From positions 1 through 64,000 of the forward strand of contig NZ_JAVXKG010000015.1 of NCBI RefSeq assembly GCF_036647415.1: a stretch of DNA of 64,000 nucleotides, given 5' to 3'. Within the stretch, counting starts at the first letter, position 1. Each line of letters opens with the position of its first letter. Source of the DNA: Empedobacter sp036647415. GTDB taxonomy: Bacteria; Bacteroidota; Bacteroidia; Flavobacteriales; Weeksellaceae. A program made the translations under genes and the position numbers. Below are positions 25,764 to 34,425 of the stretch, in pieces. The notes under the pieces were generated by a model. It saw only the letters and a list, made by a program, of their open reading frames with translations. It did not search any database and was not told the DNA's origin.

Positions 25764-25827
25764 TTTACTTTTTTAATTCTAACAAACCATCTAAAACCTA
25801 TTAAACACTAAGCTCAATACAATTGAG

Positions 25828-26874
25828 GTTGAAAGAACTATGGTAAATATACCAAATTGAAAGGAACTCACAACCATTTATTTGATGTAACTTTTGATGA
25901 AGTTGTTGAAAGAACTATGGTAAATATACCAAATTGAAAGGAACTCACAACACTGGTGGAGGTGGAGTTGCTGCTGCTTTTGTTGAAAGAACTATGGTAA
26001 ATATACCAAATTGAAAGGAACTCACAACATTGCGTCGTGTATATAATTAGATGGTTTAGTTGAAAGAACTATGGTAAATATACCAAATTGAAAGGAACTC
26101 ACAACAGGAATTTAATACTACTGATAAGAACTTCGGTTGAAAGAACTATGGTAAATATACCAAATTGAAAGGAACTCACAACAGTTTCAAAGCCGTTATG
26201 AAATCCGAAAATGTTGAAAGAACTATGGTAAATATACCAAATTGAAAGGAACTCACAACTTAGTTTGCTCATTGTTTGGGTTTTAGCTGGTTGAAAGAAC
26301 TATGGTAAATATACCAAATTGAAAGGAACTCACAACCAAATTAAATAAATAAACTTTATGTATAATGTTGAAAGAACTATGGTAAATATACCAAATTGAA
26401 AGGAACTCACAACAATCGGAGGGCATGACCTTGTAGATATAGGTTGAAAGAACTATGGTAAATATACCAAATTGAAAGGAACTCACAACATAAACTATCA
26501 TGCAAAATATAATCACTTCGTTGAAAGAACTATGGTAAATATACCAAATTGAAAGGAACTCACAACGCTAAAGCTGTACTTAAGCCCAGCTTATTTGTTG
26601 AAAGAACTATGGTAAATATACCAAATTGAAAGGAACTCACAACTACAGTATCTCAATTCACTGGATTGCTTGAGTTGAAAGAACTATGGTAAATATACCA
26701 AATTGAAAGGAACTCACAACTGGAATGCGCTCTTAACACTGGTTGCGGGTGTTGAAAGAACTATGGTAAATATACCAAATTGAAAGGAACTCACAACAAA
26801 TAGCCGAAAATTGGAATAAATTAAACAGTTGAAAGAACTATGGTAAATATACCAAATTGAAAGGAACTCACAAC
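25828..26874 (-). CRISPR. CRISPR array: 14 repeats of 47 nt, 13 spacers
   Basis: Repeats start at 25828, 25905, 25982, 26059, 26136, 26213, 26290, 26367, 26443, 26520, 26597, 26674, 26751 and 26828, all apparently identical. Spacers are 30 nt except the one at 26414-26442 (29). In crRNA orientation (minus) the repeat starts GTTGTGAGTTCCTTTCA and ends GTTCTTTCAAC, with a central hairpin TGGTA-TATT-TACCA. The tracrRNA anti-repeat sets the minus orientation, so the leader side is the right end. The absence of a decayed terminal repeat at either end and intact cas1-cas2 suggest recent activity. Spacer targets cannot be determined here; none obviously matches this window. Confidence 0.98.
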
Positions 26875-27047
26875 TGCATACGAAATAAGAAGCTGAAATG
26901 AATTCAGCTTGACAGAGGGGATTTAGTAGTTTGTTATTTTATTAAAATGATAGATTATGAGGAATTGTAATTCAAAATAATCAACAAAAAAAGTTGCTCC
27001 AAATAGAGCAACCTTCACAAAGAGATAAAATAAAGTTATTCAAAACT
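26875..27047 (-). promoter_or_regulatory. Presumed leader side of the CRISPR array
   Basis: The 173-base AT-rich stretch lies upstream of the first repeat in crRNA orientation. It holds the second REP-like palindrome. No clear TAnnTTTG promoter was found in it, which fits crRNA promoters inside the repeats. Confidence 0.5.
26888..26920. repeat. REP-like palindrome, copy 2 (right of the CRISPR-Cas locus)
   Basis: AAGCTGAA-ATGAA-TTCAGCTT is a perfect 8-bp hairpin followed by GACAGAGGGG. It matches copy 1 at 19910-19940 at most positions and is in the same orientation. Confidence 0.5.
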
Positions 27048-28298
27048 TTATTGTAAAACGACTTTTTTCGACTCTACTTTATCCGCAGACTGTAATTTTA
27101 CAACATAAACACCGGCAGGTAGTTTTGATAACTGTATAGTTTTGTTGGTAAATGATGATGTTGGTTTATAGATTTCTTGATGAACCAATTGCCCGTTCAT
27201 AGAATACACTTGAACAGAGAGATTCGATGATGCAGATTGATTCGAATTATAAACAATAGATATAGTTTTAGGTTGGTTAGTTGTATAAACTCCGAACTTT
27301 GTTTTTTCTAAATCAGATGTTCCTAAAGATGCTGTAACATTTTCATAATTAAATTTCACAACTCCTGTTGCAGAACCTTCGAAAGCTGTAAAGTTTAATT
27401 TGTATATTTTATTTGTTGTACTATTTTTAATAAAGAAATTAGTTGGTTTTATAGTATAACCTCCAGAACTCATATTAAAAGTTTTCCAATCATATCCAAC
27501 TGTATTTATACTCGCTAAATACGCTGCATCATTTGTAGGATTTCCTGTTTCTGTTTTAGCAACTTTTATCAAATCACTTTGCAAAACTCCTGTTACAGAA
27601 TACATCACGGTACTCCCTCCTGCATCTAATGGTGTAATGTATTTTGTAAATTTAAGATCCCATTTACTTTGCTCTGGTTCTGGTGTTGTAACACTATCTG
27701 TAATAAAATTATAATAATTGAATAAGTTATTTGGCGAAACAGAATGAGCTATAGAAACTGTTTTGTCCGTAGACCAAGTTCCATTAATTAATTTAGCATA
27801 CGTAAAACTATACGTTCCACTTGGTGCATTTAACTGATCTATTTTCAATTTTACATATTCACCAGTAGTGTATTTTAGTACAAAAACAATTGTTCCTTTT
27901 ACAAAATGCGTTGCAATATCATAAGCTCCCCAACCATAAACCGCAGAAGCTTGATTAAAAGCTCCCTCTTGCCAATTTGTATCGTCATTATACAATTCTG
28001 TCCAAGACCCAGCGTTTGCAACATTTATATTATTCCAAGTAGATAAATCGTTTGATGCTTCAAAAACCTGAATTCCTTTTGTATCATTCACTCTAATTCC
28101 TGTAGAAAAGTTTGATTTACGATAAAATGAAATATCCCAATCCGCTCTATTTGTTACTGTTGCAGTTTGTCCATCTAAACCATAATAAACATCATTTGCA
28201 TAATTTGATCCCATCGTCACTTGACCGTTTACTTGTTGTGCATGTGCGGCAACATTCATAAACAATGCAGCTGCTAAAAGTGTAAATTTAGTATTCAT
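27048..28298 (-). CDS. HmuY-like secreted protein with T9SS sorting domain
   Basis: 416 residues with a signal peptide (AALFMNVAAHAQQ). Two blocks resemble HmuY haem-binding proteins: ADWDISFYRKSNFSTGIRVN near residue 50 and SKWDLKFTKYITPLDAGG near 215. The last ~80 residues look like a type A T9SS sorting domain (SVQVYSMNGQLVHQEIYK, then LPAGVYVVKLQSADKVESKK). It would cross the outer membrane by T9SS and be anchored or released. It is the third gene of the haem-uptake operon; the preceding gene is 20 bases upstream. Haem binding is inferred from the family. Confidence 0.8.
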   Translation of the reverse strand: MNTKFTLLAAALFMNVAAHAQQVNGQVTMGSNYANDVYYGLDGQTATVTNRADWDISFYRKSNFSTGIRVNDTKGIQVFEASNDLSTWNNINVANAGSWTELYNDDTNWQEGAFNQASAVYGWGAYDIATHFVKGTIVFVLKYTTGEYVKLKIDQLNAPSGTYSFTYAKLINGTWSTDKTVSIAHSVSPNNLFNYYNFITDSVTTPEPEQSKWDLKFTKYITPLDAGGSTVMYSVTGVLQSDLIKVAKTETGNPTNDAAYLASINTVGYDWKTFNMSSGGYTIKPTNFFIKNSTTNKIYKLNFTAFEGSATGVVKFNYENVTASLGTSDLEKTKFGVYTTNQPKTISIVYNSNQSASSNLSVQVYSMNGQLVHQEIYKPTSSFTNKTIQLSKLPAGVYVVKLQSADKVESKKVVLQ

Positions 28299-28318
28299 AT
28301 TTATTGATTTTATAATTG

Positions 28319-29719
28319 TTATTTAATTAATTTATATTCAAATTTTGGATAACCTCTCACGCCAGAAGCGTTAAGAAATGCAAGCATTTTTATTTTGTAA
28401 TAATTATTTTCTGTATCTTTTATCACATAAAATCTATCTGTAAACAAACTTTGTGGCGCAGTAACTTGTCGCCAAGAATCTCCTATTATTCGTTGATCAC
28501 TATCAAATTTTGACTCATCGATATTACTCTCAGAAAAATTATCATACGTTATTCCATTTGCAACATTTACGCGATATGCTTTTACACCTGCTTTTGTATT
28601 ATTAACCACAAAATCTGAATAGCCATAAGAACCATTTCCTTCAATCAAATTAGTAAAAACAGTAAAGTTTATATCCCATTTTAATTTTTCTGGTTCTACA
28701 GAGACTGTATTATTGGTAGTAAAACTGAAATGAGTAAAATTGTGTGTCCCATTTTTTGAAATTGTTTTTTCTTGATATGTTTTATCATCCAAATCAGCAT
28801 ATTGAATAATATATTGACCTGATTTTTTAAGAAATCTCACTTTTTTCCATCCTCTCTGATCTCCCGCAATTGCGGCAGAACCTGCAGCTGGAGTTGATGT
28901 ACCAACAGTATAGCCAAGATTTAATAAATACACAGGATTTTCGGCGTCATTGTCTTTGATTTCGGCAATTGCTGTTTTCAAAATATCACCAGTAGGATGA
29001 TCAATAAATTCTTTGTTTGAATCTGCAAATGTCCCAACAGCAACTTCATTCAATAAACTATTTACAGAAGCTCTTGTTACTTTCGTTATATCTGTTTCTG
29101 TCAACGCTTTTGTTGCCATATATAATGATCCATTTAGTTCTACACGAAAATAACTTCCATTATAAAAACCTAAATCCCAGCTATCTCTTCTTACTTTTGT
29201 TTGTGCATTTTTACTTAAATCGACATAAACCTGATTGGGTTGATTTGGTCCACCTATTTCTGGAGAAATTGTTCCGCCAATAGAACGATCAAAAGAAATA
29301 GAAACGATAGAATATCCTTGAATAATTGCTTGCGGATAATCTATTTTAGTAATTTCAAATTGAACTTTTTTATCTGAACGATCAAAAGGATAAATTAAAT
29401 TTTGGAACGAAAAATTAACTGAAGTATCGCCTTTTTTAAATGGAATAATTAATTCATTCTGTGATGAAGCTGGCAGTGTAGAAAAATCTGTTCCATAATT
29501 TGCCAATTCAGTCGAAATTTTGATATGTACTTGACCATCTTGTTCTGCAACTTTAGAAAAAATAAGTTGAATACTTTCTTGATTTTCTATTGTACTAAAA
29601 TCAACACTTTGATTTTTGAAAGCCACAACGAAATCTTGTCCTATTGGCGAACTTTCATCCGAACAAGATGTGATGAATAAAGCTGTAATAAGGGTAAATA
29701 TGATTGAAAAAATTCTCAT
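28319..29719 (-). CDS. hmuY: HmuY-family haem-binding lipoprotein
   Basis: 466 residues with a lipoprotein signal (ALFITSCSDES; lipid on Cys19). The HmuY-type features RDSWDLGFYNGSYFRVELNG and LKWDINFTVFTNLIEG are visible in the C-terminal 320 residues. The N-terminal ~130 residues, with TSVNFSFQNLIYPFDRSDKK, look like a beta-sandwich spacer. HmuY proteins take haem from host carriers and pass it to the TonB-dependent receptor, encoded 10 bases upstream. Surface or outer-membrane location predicted. Confidence 0.82.
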   Translation of the reverse strand: MRIFSIIFTLITALFITSCSDESSPIGQDFVVAFKNQSVDFSTIENQESIQLIFSKVAEQDGQVHIKISTELANYGTDFSTLPASSQNELIIPFKKGDTSVNFSFQNLIYPFDRSDKKVQFEITKIDYPQAIIQGYSIVSISFDRSIGGTISPEIGGPNQPNQVYVDLSKNAQTKVRRDSWDLGFYNGSYFRVELNGSLYMATKALTETDITKVTRASVNSLLNEVAVGTFADSNKEFIDHPTGDILKTAIAEIKDNDAENPVYLLNLGYTVGTSTPAAGSAAIAGDQRGWKKVRFLKKSGQYIIQYADLDDKTYQEKTISKNGTHNFTHFSFTTNNTVSVEPEKLKWDINFTVFTNLIEGNGSYGYSDFVVNNTKAGVKAYRVNVANGITYDNFSESNIDESKFDSDQRIIGDSWRQVTAPQSLFTDRFYVIKDTENNYYKIKMLAFLNASGVRGYPKFEYKLIK

Positions 29720-29729
29720 AATAATTGAT

Positions 29730-31874
29730 TTAATTAATTCCTAAATTGAATGAAAGTTTCACAAAATATGAACGTCCATAACCGTACAAAATACTTGATG
29801 CACCAGCAGTATGAGCACCATCATTTCCTGTTGTATTGGTAAGATATTTTACATCAAATAAATTTCTCGCACCAATTGTTACATCAAATTTATCTCTAAA
29901 AAATGCTTGTCTTACCGAAGCGTCCATCCAGCTAAATGCTTGTTGTTTTCCTTTTGCATAATAAGATTCTCTGGTAACTGTATTTGTTTTGAGTGTATAT
30001 TGTTCTTGCTCGCCATTGTATTTATAAAACACAGAGAAAATGGTCTTTGTAGAAGGTAATTTATACGAAGCATTTGCATTTGCTTGTACAGAATAGAAAT
30101 ACTTATTTTTTACTGTTTCTATAAAATTTTCTTGATCGATAGATTGTTTAATTCCTGTTAACGACGCTCCTATTCCACCCGAAATATTTCCGATTGTAAA
30201 TTGATTCATATATGTTGCGCCATGAACTTTGTAGGTATCAATATTGTTGTATTGATAACGCAAAGGTGTTTCTCCAATCACAACTAACGCAATTTTATCT
30301 TTCAGATCAATATTCCAAAGTGATAATTTTTGTTCTAAATTAGATCCTGAATTGAATTTCAAATTCTTTTTCAGATGTAAAAAAACAGAATATCCATTCT
30401 CTGGATTTAAGTCCTCATTACCACGAACATCATGGTTTACATCAACAAGAAAAGAATACATCTCGTCATAATTTGGCAATCGTGGCGATGTACCAACAAT
30501 TCCTCTTAATTCCCAATCTTTCCCGAAAACATATTTCGCACTCAAACTAATTGCGGTTTGTGTATCAAATTGTTCCGAAAACATTACGCGAGCACCAGGA
30601 CGTAAAGAAATTTTATCACTCAAATTAATTTCTGATGATCCAAAAAAGTCATAAGTACCTATATTTCTTTCAATATTATTTTCTGGTACATCATTAAATT
30701 CCATTGAAAGTGGCGAAGCAAATCCTCTTGTTTGATCGATTTCATAACCAAACTGAAAATCAAAAACATCATTTTTATTGATGAAATTACTGAACATTCC
30801 TTTCGAATAATAAACCTTTCGGCTTTCATATTCGTACTTATTAACGTCCAATTCATTTCCTGTTAAAACTTCGTATTGATAAGCTTTTACTTTACGTTTT
30901 TGTTCTTGATAAGACAACGAAATATCGTAGTTAATTGCATTTCTAAATCGTCCAGCAATATTGAAGTGATTATAAAAACGATCTGTTGTGTATTGACGAT
31001 CAGCTCCGTAAAAATCTGTAGTTGCAGTTGGTATATTAGGAACTACTGTCAAGTTAGATTCGTAATATTTTGTTTTTTCTGTAAAATATTCAAACTTATA
31101 AAACAATCTAAAATTCTCATTTTTGTATTGAAATAATGCTTTTGCAGAATTCTGTATTTTTGGTAACCATTCGTATCCTCGAAGTCCTTTTACAGGGTAA
31201 TTTTCGCCTTTTTTGTTGTCAAAAAATCCTTGAAAATCATTGCGTGAAAAACTTAAATTAGCGTAGATTTTGTCTGAAAATTTATGCCCGATTTTCAAGG
31301 ATTGTATATGTCTTCCCTTATTTTTCCAATTATATTCATTGCCAATCGTCTCCTCTTGTAGCGTTGCAGAAATATCAAACTTATTCTTTCCTCCTTTTTT
31401 GGTAATAACATTTATTACTCCTCCCAAAGAATTTGCTCCATACTCTACTCCCATAGCGCCTTCTACAATTTCTACTTGTTGTACATCATCAAGGTTTAAT
31501 TGTGTTAAATCTGTATTGTTTCCAAGGCCTTCATCATTTGCTAACGGAATATTGTCTACCAATATCTTGAAATATTGCGCATCCAAACCGAACATGGTAA
31601 CAGTCGATTTACCAGAAGAAGAATTCGGAATAATATTCATATTCAACGTTTGGTTTAATAAATCGGCTAATGTATTTCCTGCCAAGCGCTCTATCATCTC
31701 TTGATTGATGACACGAACTTCATAAATTGATTTTTTGACTGATTGGCTATTATATTGCCCAGAAATTACGGTTTGCTCCAAATCTATCGATTGATTTTTA
31801 TTAATCGAATCATTGGTTTGTGCAAATAGTTGTAATCCCGAAAGGCAACTTAATAGAATAAAATATCTTCTCAT
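29730..31874 (-). CDS. hmuR: TonB-dependent outer-membrane receptor, probably for haem
   Basis: 714 residues with a signal peptide ending near FAQ. The plug domain starts about residue 40 (KKSIYEVRVINQEMIERLAGNTLADLLNQ, in short pieces typical of plugs) and includes VEIVEGAMGVEYGANSLGGVINVIT; the beta-barrel follows and ends with YFVKLSFNLGIN. No N-terminal carboxypeptidase-like domain. It takes up a ligand, here probably haem, since the two following genes are HmuY-like. Two candidate metalloregulator boxes flank a -7 box upstream, so iron control is likely. The substrate is inferred from the operon. Confidence 0.85.
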   Translation of the reverse strand: MRRYFILLSCLSGLQLFAQTNDSINKNQSIDLEQTVISGQYNSQSVKKSIYEVRVINQEMIERLAGNTLADLLNQTLNMNIIPNSSSGKSTVTMFGLDAQYFKILVDNIPLANDEGLGNNTDLTQLNLDDVQQVEIVEGAMGVEYGANSLGGVINVITKKGGKNKFDISATLQEETIGNEYNWKNKGRHIQSLKIGHKFSDKIYANLSFSRNDFQGFFDNKKGENYPVKGLRGYEWLPKIQNSAKALFQYKNENFRLFYKFEYFTEKTKYYESNLTVVPNIPTATTDFYGADRQYTTDRFYNHFNIAGRFRNAINYDISLSYQEQKRKVKAYQYEVLTGNELDVNKYEYESRKVYYSKGMFSNFINKNDVFDFQFGYEIDQTRGFASPLSMEFNDVPENNIERNIGTYDFFGSSEINLSDKISLRPGARVMFSEQFDTQTAISLSAKYVFGKDWELRGIVGTSPRLPNYDEMYSFLVDVNHDVRGNEDLNPENGYSVFLHLKKNLKFNSGSNLEQKLSLWNIDLKDKIALVVIGETPLRYQYNNIDTYKVHGATYMNQFTIGNISGGIGASLTGIKQSIDQENFIETVKNKYFYSVQANANASYKLPSTKTIFSVFYKYNGEQEQYTLKTNTVTRESYYAKGKQQAFSWMDASVRQAFFRDKFDVTIGARNLFDVKYLTNTTGNDGAHTAGASSILYGYGRSYFVKLSFNLGIN

Positions 31875-31907
31875 TGTGTGTTATTTCTTATCAAAGTTTA
31901 ATTCTAT

Positions 31908-31922
31908 TTAGAATTAGTCTAA
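31908..31922 (-). promoter_or_regulatory. Candidate metalloregulator box 1 upstream of hmuR
   Basis: TTAGA-ATTAG-TCTAA is a perfect 5+5 palindrome. It lies just downstream of a -7 box TATATTTG read on the minus strand (31942-31935). A Fur- or DtxR-type repressor is a reasonable guess. Confidence 0.45.
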
Positions 31923-31971
31923 TGATTAATAACGCAAATATAAACGAATATTTTACTTTATTTTTATTTAT

Positions 31972-31987
31972 TCTAAATTAAATTAGA
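31972..31987 (-). promoter_or_regulatory. Candidate metalloregulator box 2 upstream of hmuR
   Basis: TCTAA-ATTAAA-TTAGA, the inverse arrangement of box 1, placed about 30-45 bases upstream of the -7 box. Confidence 0.35.
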
Positions 31988-32052
31988 TGAATGCTCGATT
32001 TTTTATATAGCTCGACAAAATTGATTATCAAACTGATACAAATCATATAAAT

Positions 32053-32087
32053 AAAAAAAGCTCAATCCATTACTGAATTGAGCTTTT
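32053..32087 (-). terminator. Terminator after the thioesterase gene
   Basis: AAAAGCTCAAT and ATTGAGCTTTT form an 11-bp stem with a 10-base loop. Confidence 0.82.
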
Positions 32088-32107
32088 AAATTGTGAGAAA
32101 ACAGACT

Positions 32108-32671
32108 TTAATCCATTTCTATTTTTACAAAATGATTTTCTATCAAGTTGTTAATCATTTCTTTTGATTTACAATCTACAGAATTTTTTAACTGACTTTT
32201 TGCATTACGTCTTTCCTCTATTCGTTGAAGTGCTTTGTAAAATCGTCTTACTTCATCTGAGGTTTTTAAAATTAACTTTGGTGCTTCTACATTTTGTCCA
32301 TTTTCATCTTTACAAATCATTGTAAAATAAGAAGAATTACAATGTTTTACCTCGCCCGTTTGTATATTTTGGCTTTCTACACGAATACCTACAACAACAG
32401 AAGTTCTACCAACATAATTAACTGAAGCTTTTAGTGTTAACAATTCCCCAACTTCTACAGGTGATAAGAAATCGACTTGATCTACAGAGGCTGTGACGCA
32501 ATATTTTCCTGAATATTTTGATGCACACGCAAATGCAATTTGGTCTAAAAGTGATAAAATAAAGCCTCCGTGTATTTTTCCGCTAAAATTAGAATGTGAC
32601 GGTAGCATTAATTGAGAAAAAGTTATTAGAGAACTTTTTACCTTTTTATAAATCATTGTATCTGTGCTCAT
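32108..32671 (-). CDS. Acyl-CoA thioesterase (hotdog fold)
   Basis: 187 residues. SNFSGKIHGGFILSLLDQIAFACASKYSG carries the hotdog helix with the catalytic Asp of the YciA/BACH group, and VDQVDFLSPVEVGELL is typical of the same family. It hydrolyses acyl-CoA thioesters; chain-length preference is unknown. The ATG is 1 base after the stop of the GH3-family gene, so the two are translated together, suggesting a shared acyl substrate. Cytoplasmic. Confidence 0.87.
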   Translation of the reverse strand: MSTDTMIYKKVKSSLITFSQLMLPSHSNFSGKIHGGFILSLLDQIAFACASKYSGKYCVTASVDQVDFLSPVEVGELLTLKASVNYVGRTSVVVGIRVESQNIQTGEVKHCNSSYFTMICKDENGQNVEAPKLILKTSDEVRRFYKALQRIEERRNAKSQLKNSVDCKSKEMINNLIENHFVKIEMD

Positions 32672-32672
32672 T

Positions 32673-34172
32673 TTATTTTTGGATTAGGTTTAATAAATAA
32701 AATTCATCTGCAATTTCGCGATTATTTGACAAACGAGGAACTTTATTTTGTCCGCCAAGCTTACCTATTGATTTCATATACAACTGAAAACCACCTTTCT
32801 CTACAACAGATATTTGTAATTGAGTTAGAATATTTCCGGTTATCAAATCGTCATAATATGTATTTTGTTTTCGCATTTGTAAGTCTAATTCTTTATTAAA
32901 CTCTTGCATATTTTGTGGTTTTTGATCAAATTCTATTAACCATTCATGATAAGGTAATCCTTCTGTTGGATTGACTTGCGGCGCTACAGAAAACTCATTT
33001 ACACTTGCAGGAAATTTCTCTATCGTTTTTTGCAAAGCTTGCTCCACTTCGTGTCCAATTACATGCTCACCAAAAGCTGATGTATAATGTTTTATTCGGC
33101 CTGAAACAACAATTTTGAATGGATATAAAGACGTAAAACGAACCGTATCTCCAATATTATATCCCCAAAGTCCTGCATTTGTATTAAGAATTAAAACATA
33201 ATCTTTTCCTAATTCAACCTCTTTTATCGATATACGAGTTGGGTTTTCATCAAAAAATTCATCAACAGGAATAAATTCGTAGAATATTCCATTATTCAAC
33301 AGCAATAACAAATCTTCGGATTTTTGCGAATCTTGATATGCAATAAACCCTTCTGATGCTGGATAAGTCTGTATAAAATCTATTTTACGACCAATTAATT
33401 GATTTACTTTTTCACGATAAGGTTCATAATTTACACCTCCTGTTACCATTAGTTGTAAATTCTTAAAAATTGATTGAACATTTTCTTTTCCAGAAACTTT
33501 AATCAATCGTTCAAAATACATAATCAACCATGGTGGAATACCAGAAATCAAGGTCATATCAGCATTTACAGTTTCTTCTACTACACGATCTACCTTTGTT
33601 TCCCAATCCTCAATAATATTTGTTTCATAAGAAGGTAACCTATTTTTTTGAAGATAATTAGGTACAAAATGTGCACTAATACCAGAAAGACGACCAACTT
33701 TCAACCCATTCTCTTCTTCTAAAATAGGACTTCCTTGTAAGAAAATCATTTTACCATTCACAAAATCTGCATTTTGCTTTTCGTGTATATAATACAACAA
33801 TGCATTTCTAGCAGAATTTATATGATACGGAATTGATTCTTTGGTAAGCGGAATATATTTTGCACCAGAAGTTGTCCCCGAAGTTTTAGCTAAATAAATT
33901 GGTTTTTCTGGCCAAAGTATATCAGATTTTCCTGCTACAACTTCATCAAAATAATGTTTTAATCCTTCATAATCATGAACAGGAACTAACTTCTTAAAAT
34001 CTTGGTAAGTATTAATTTGATCAAAATGATGATCTTTTCCAAACTTTGTATTTTTTGCAAAAGCAACCAATTCTTTTAAAATTTTGTCTTGCGTTTCCAA
34101 CGGATTTTTTATCCATTTTTGCTCTTTATTGACAATACGTTTTGCGAAAATTTTAGCTAGAAAAGCTTTCAT
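32673..34172 (-). CDS. GH3-family acyl-adenylating protein
   Basis: 499 residues of the GH3 (auxin-responsive promoter) superfamily, members of the ANL adenylate-forming enzymes that in plants join amino acids to hormones. The ATP loop AKTSGTTSGAKYIP is clear, then TYPASEGFIAYQDS and TNAGLWGYNIGDTVRF. Bacterial GH3 substrates are mostly unknown. It forms a tight two-gene operon with an acyl-CoA thioesterase. Cytoplasmic. Start chosen at the ATG before KAFLAKIFAKRIV. Confidence 0.85.
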   Translation of the reverse strand: MKAFLAKIFAKRIVNKEQKWIKNPLETQDKILKELVAFAKNTKFGKDHHFDQINTYQDFKKLVPVHDYEGLKHYFDEVVAGKSDILWPEKPIYLAKTSGTTSGAKYIPLTKESIPYHINSARNALLYYIHEKQNADFVNGKMIFLQGSPILEEENGLKVGRLSGISAHFVPNYLQKNRLPSYETNIIEDWETKVDRVVEETVNADMTLISGIPPWLIMYFERLIKVSGKENVQSIFKNLQLMVTGGVNYEPYREKVNQLIGRKIDFIQTYPASEGFIAYQDSQKSEDLLLLLNNGIFYEFIPVDEFFDENPTRISIKEVELGKDYVLILNTNAGLWGYNIGDTVRFTSLYPFKIVVSGRIKHYTSAFGEHVIGHEVEQALQKTIEKFPASVNEFSVAPQVNPTEGLPYHEWLIEFDQKPQNMQEFNKELDLQMRKQNTYYDDLITGNILTQLQISVVEKGGFQLYMKSIGKLGGQNKVPRLSNNREIADEFYLLNLIQK

Positions 34173-34381
34173 TTTGTTTGTTTATAACATTATTAATGGT
34201 CTAATTTAAAGGAATAATACCAATTTTACAGAAACTTTTACATTATTTTTTTTAGTCAAAATTTAATTCCGTTAATGCTAAATTGTTAGCAATCATTTTA
34301 CAATCTATCTATTCAAATTCTAAATAAATATATTTTCCTTCTTATAAATGTATCTAAAATCTAGAAGCTATACAAGATTTT

Positions 34382-34410
34382 TTGTAATCGAACGTTTTAT
34401 TGTAGATTTG
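34382..34410 (+). promoter_or_regulatory. Predicted promoter of sprE
   Basis: TTG at 34382-34384, 18 bases, TAGATTTG at 34403-34410. Transcription would begin about 8-10 bases before the ATG at 34426, which decides the start codon. Confidence 0.68.
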
Positions 34411-34425
34411 TTTTTATTCGCTAAC

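Noticed and set aside
26283..26516. 77-codon minus-strand ORF inside the array
   Set aside because: It is a chance frame made of CRISPR repeats and spacers; it repeats the same peptide three times.
31270..31704. 144-codon plus-strand ORF
   Set aside because: Antisense to the plug domain of the TonB-dependent receptor, whose motifs are convincing.
34348..34425. Upstream start for sprE
   Set aside because: The added residues lack signal-peptide character and the predicted promoter lies within them; the lipoprotein signal begins at 34426.
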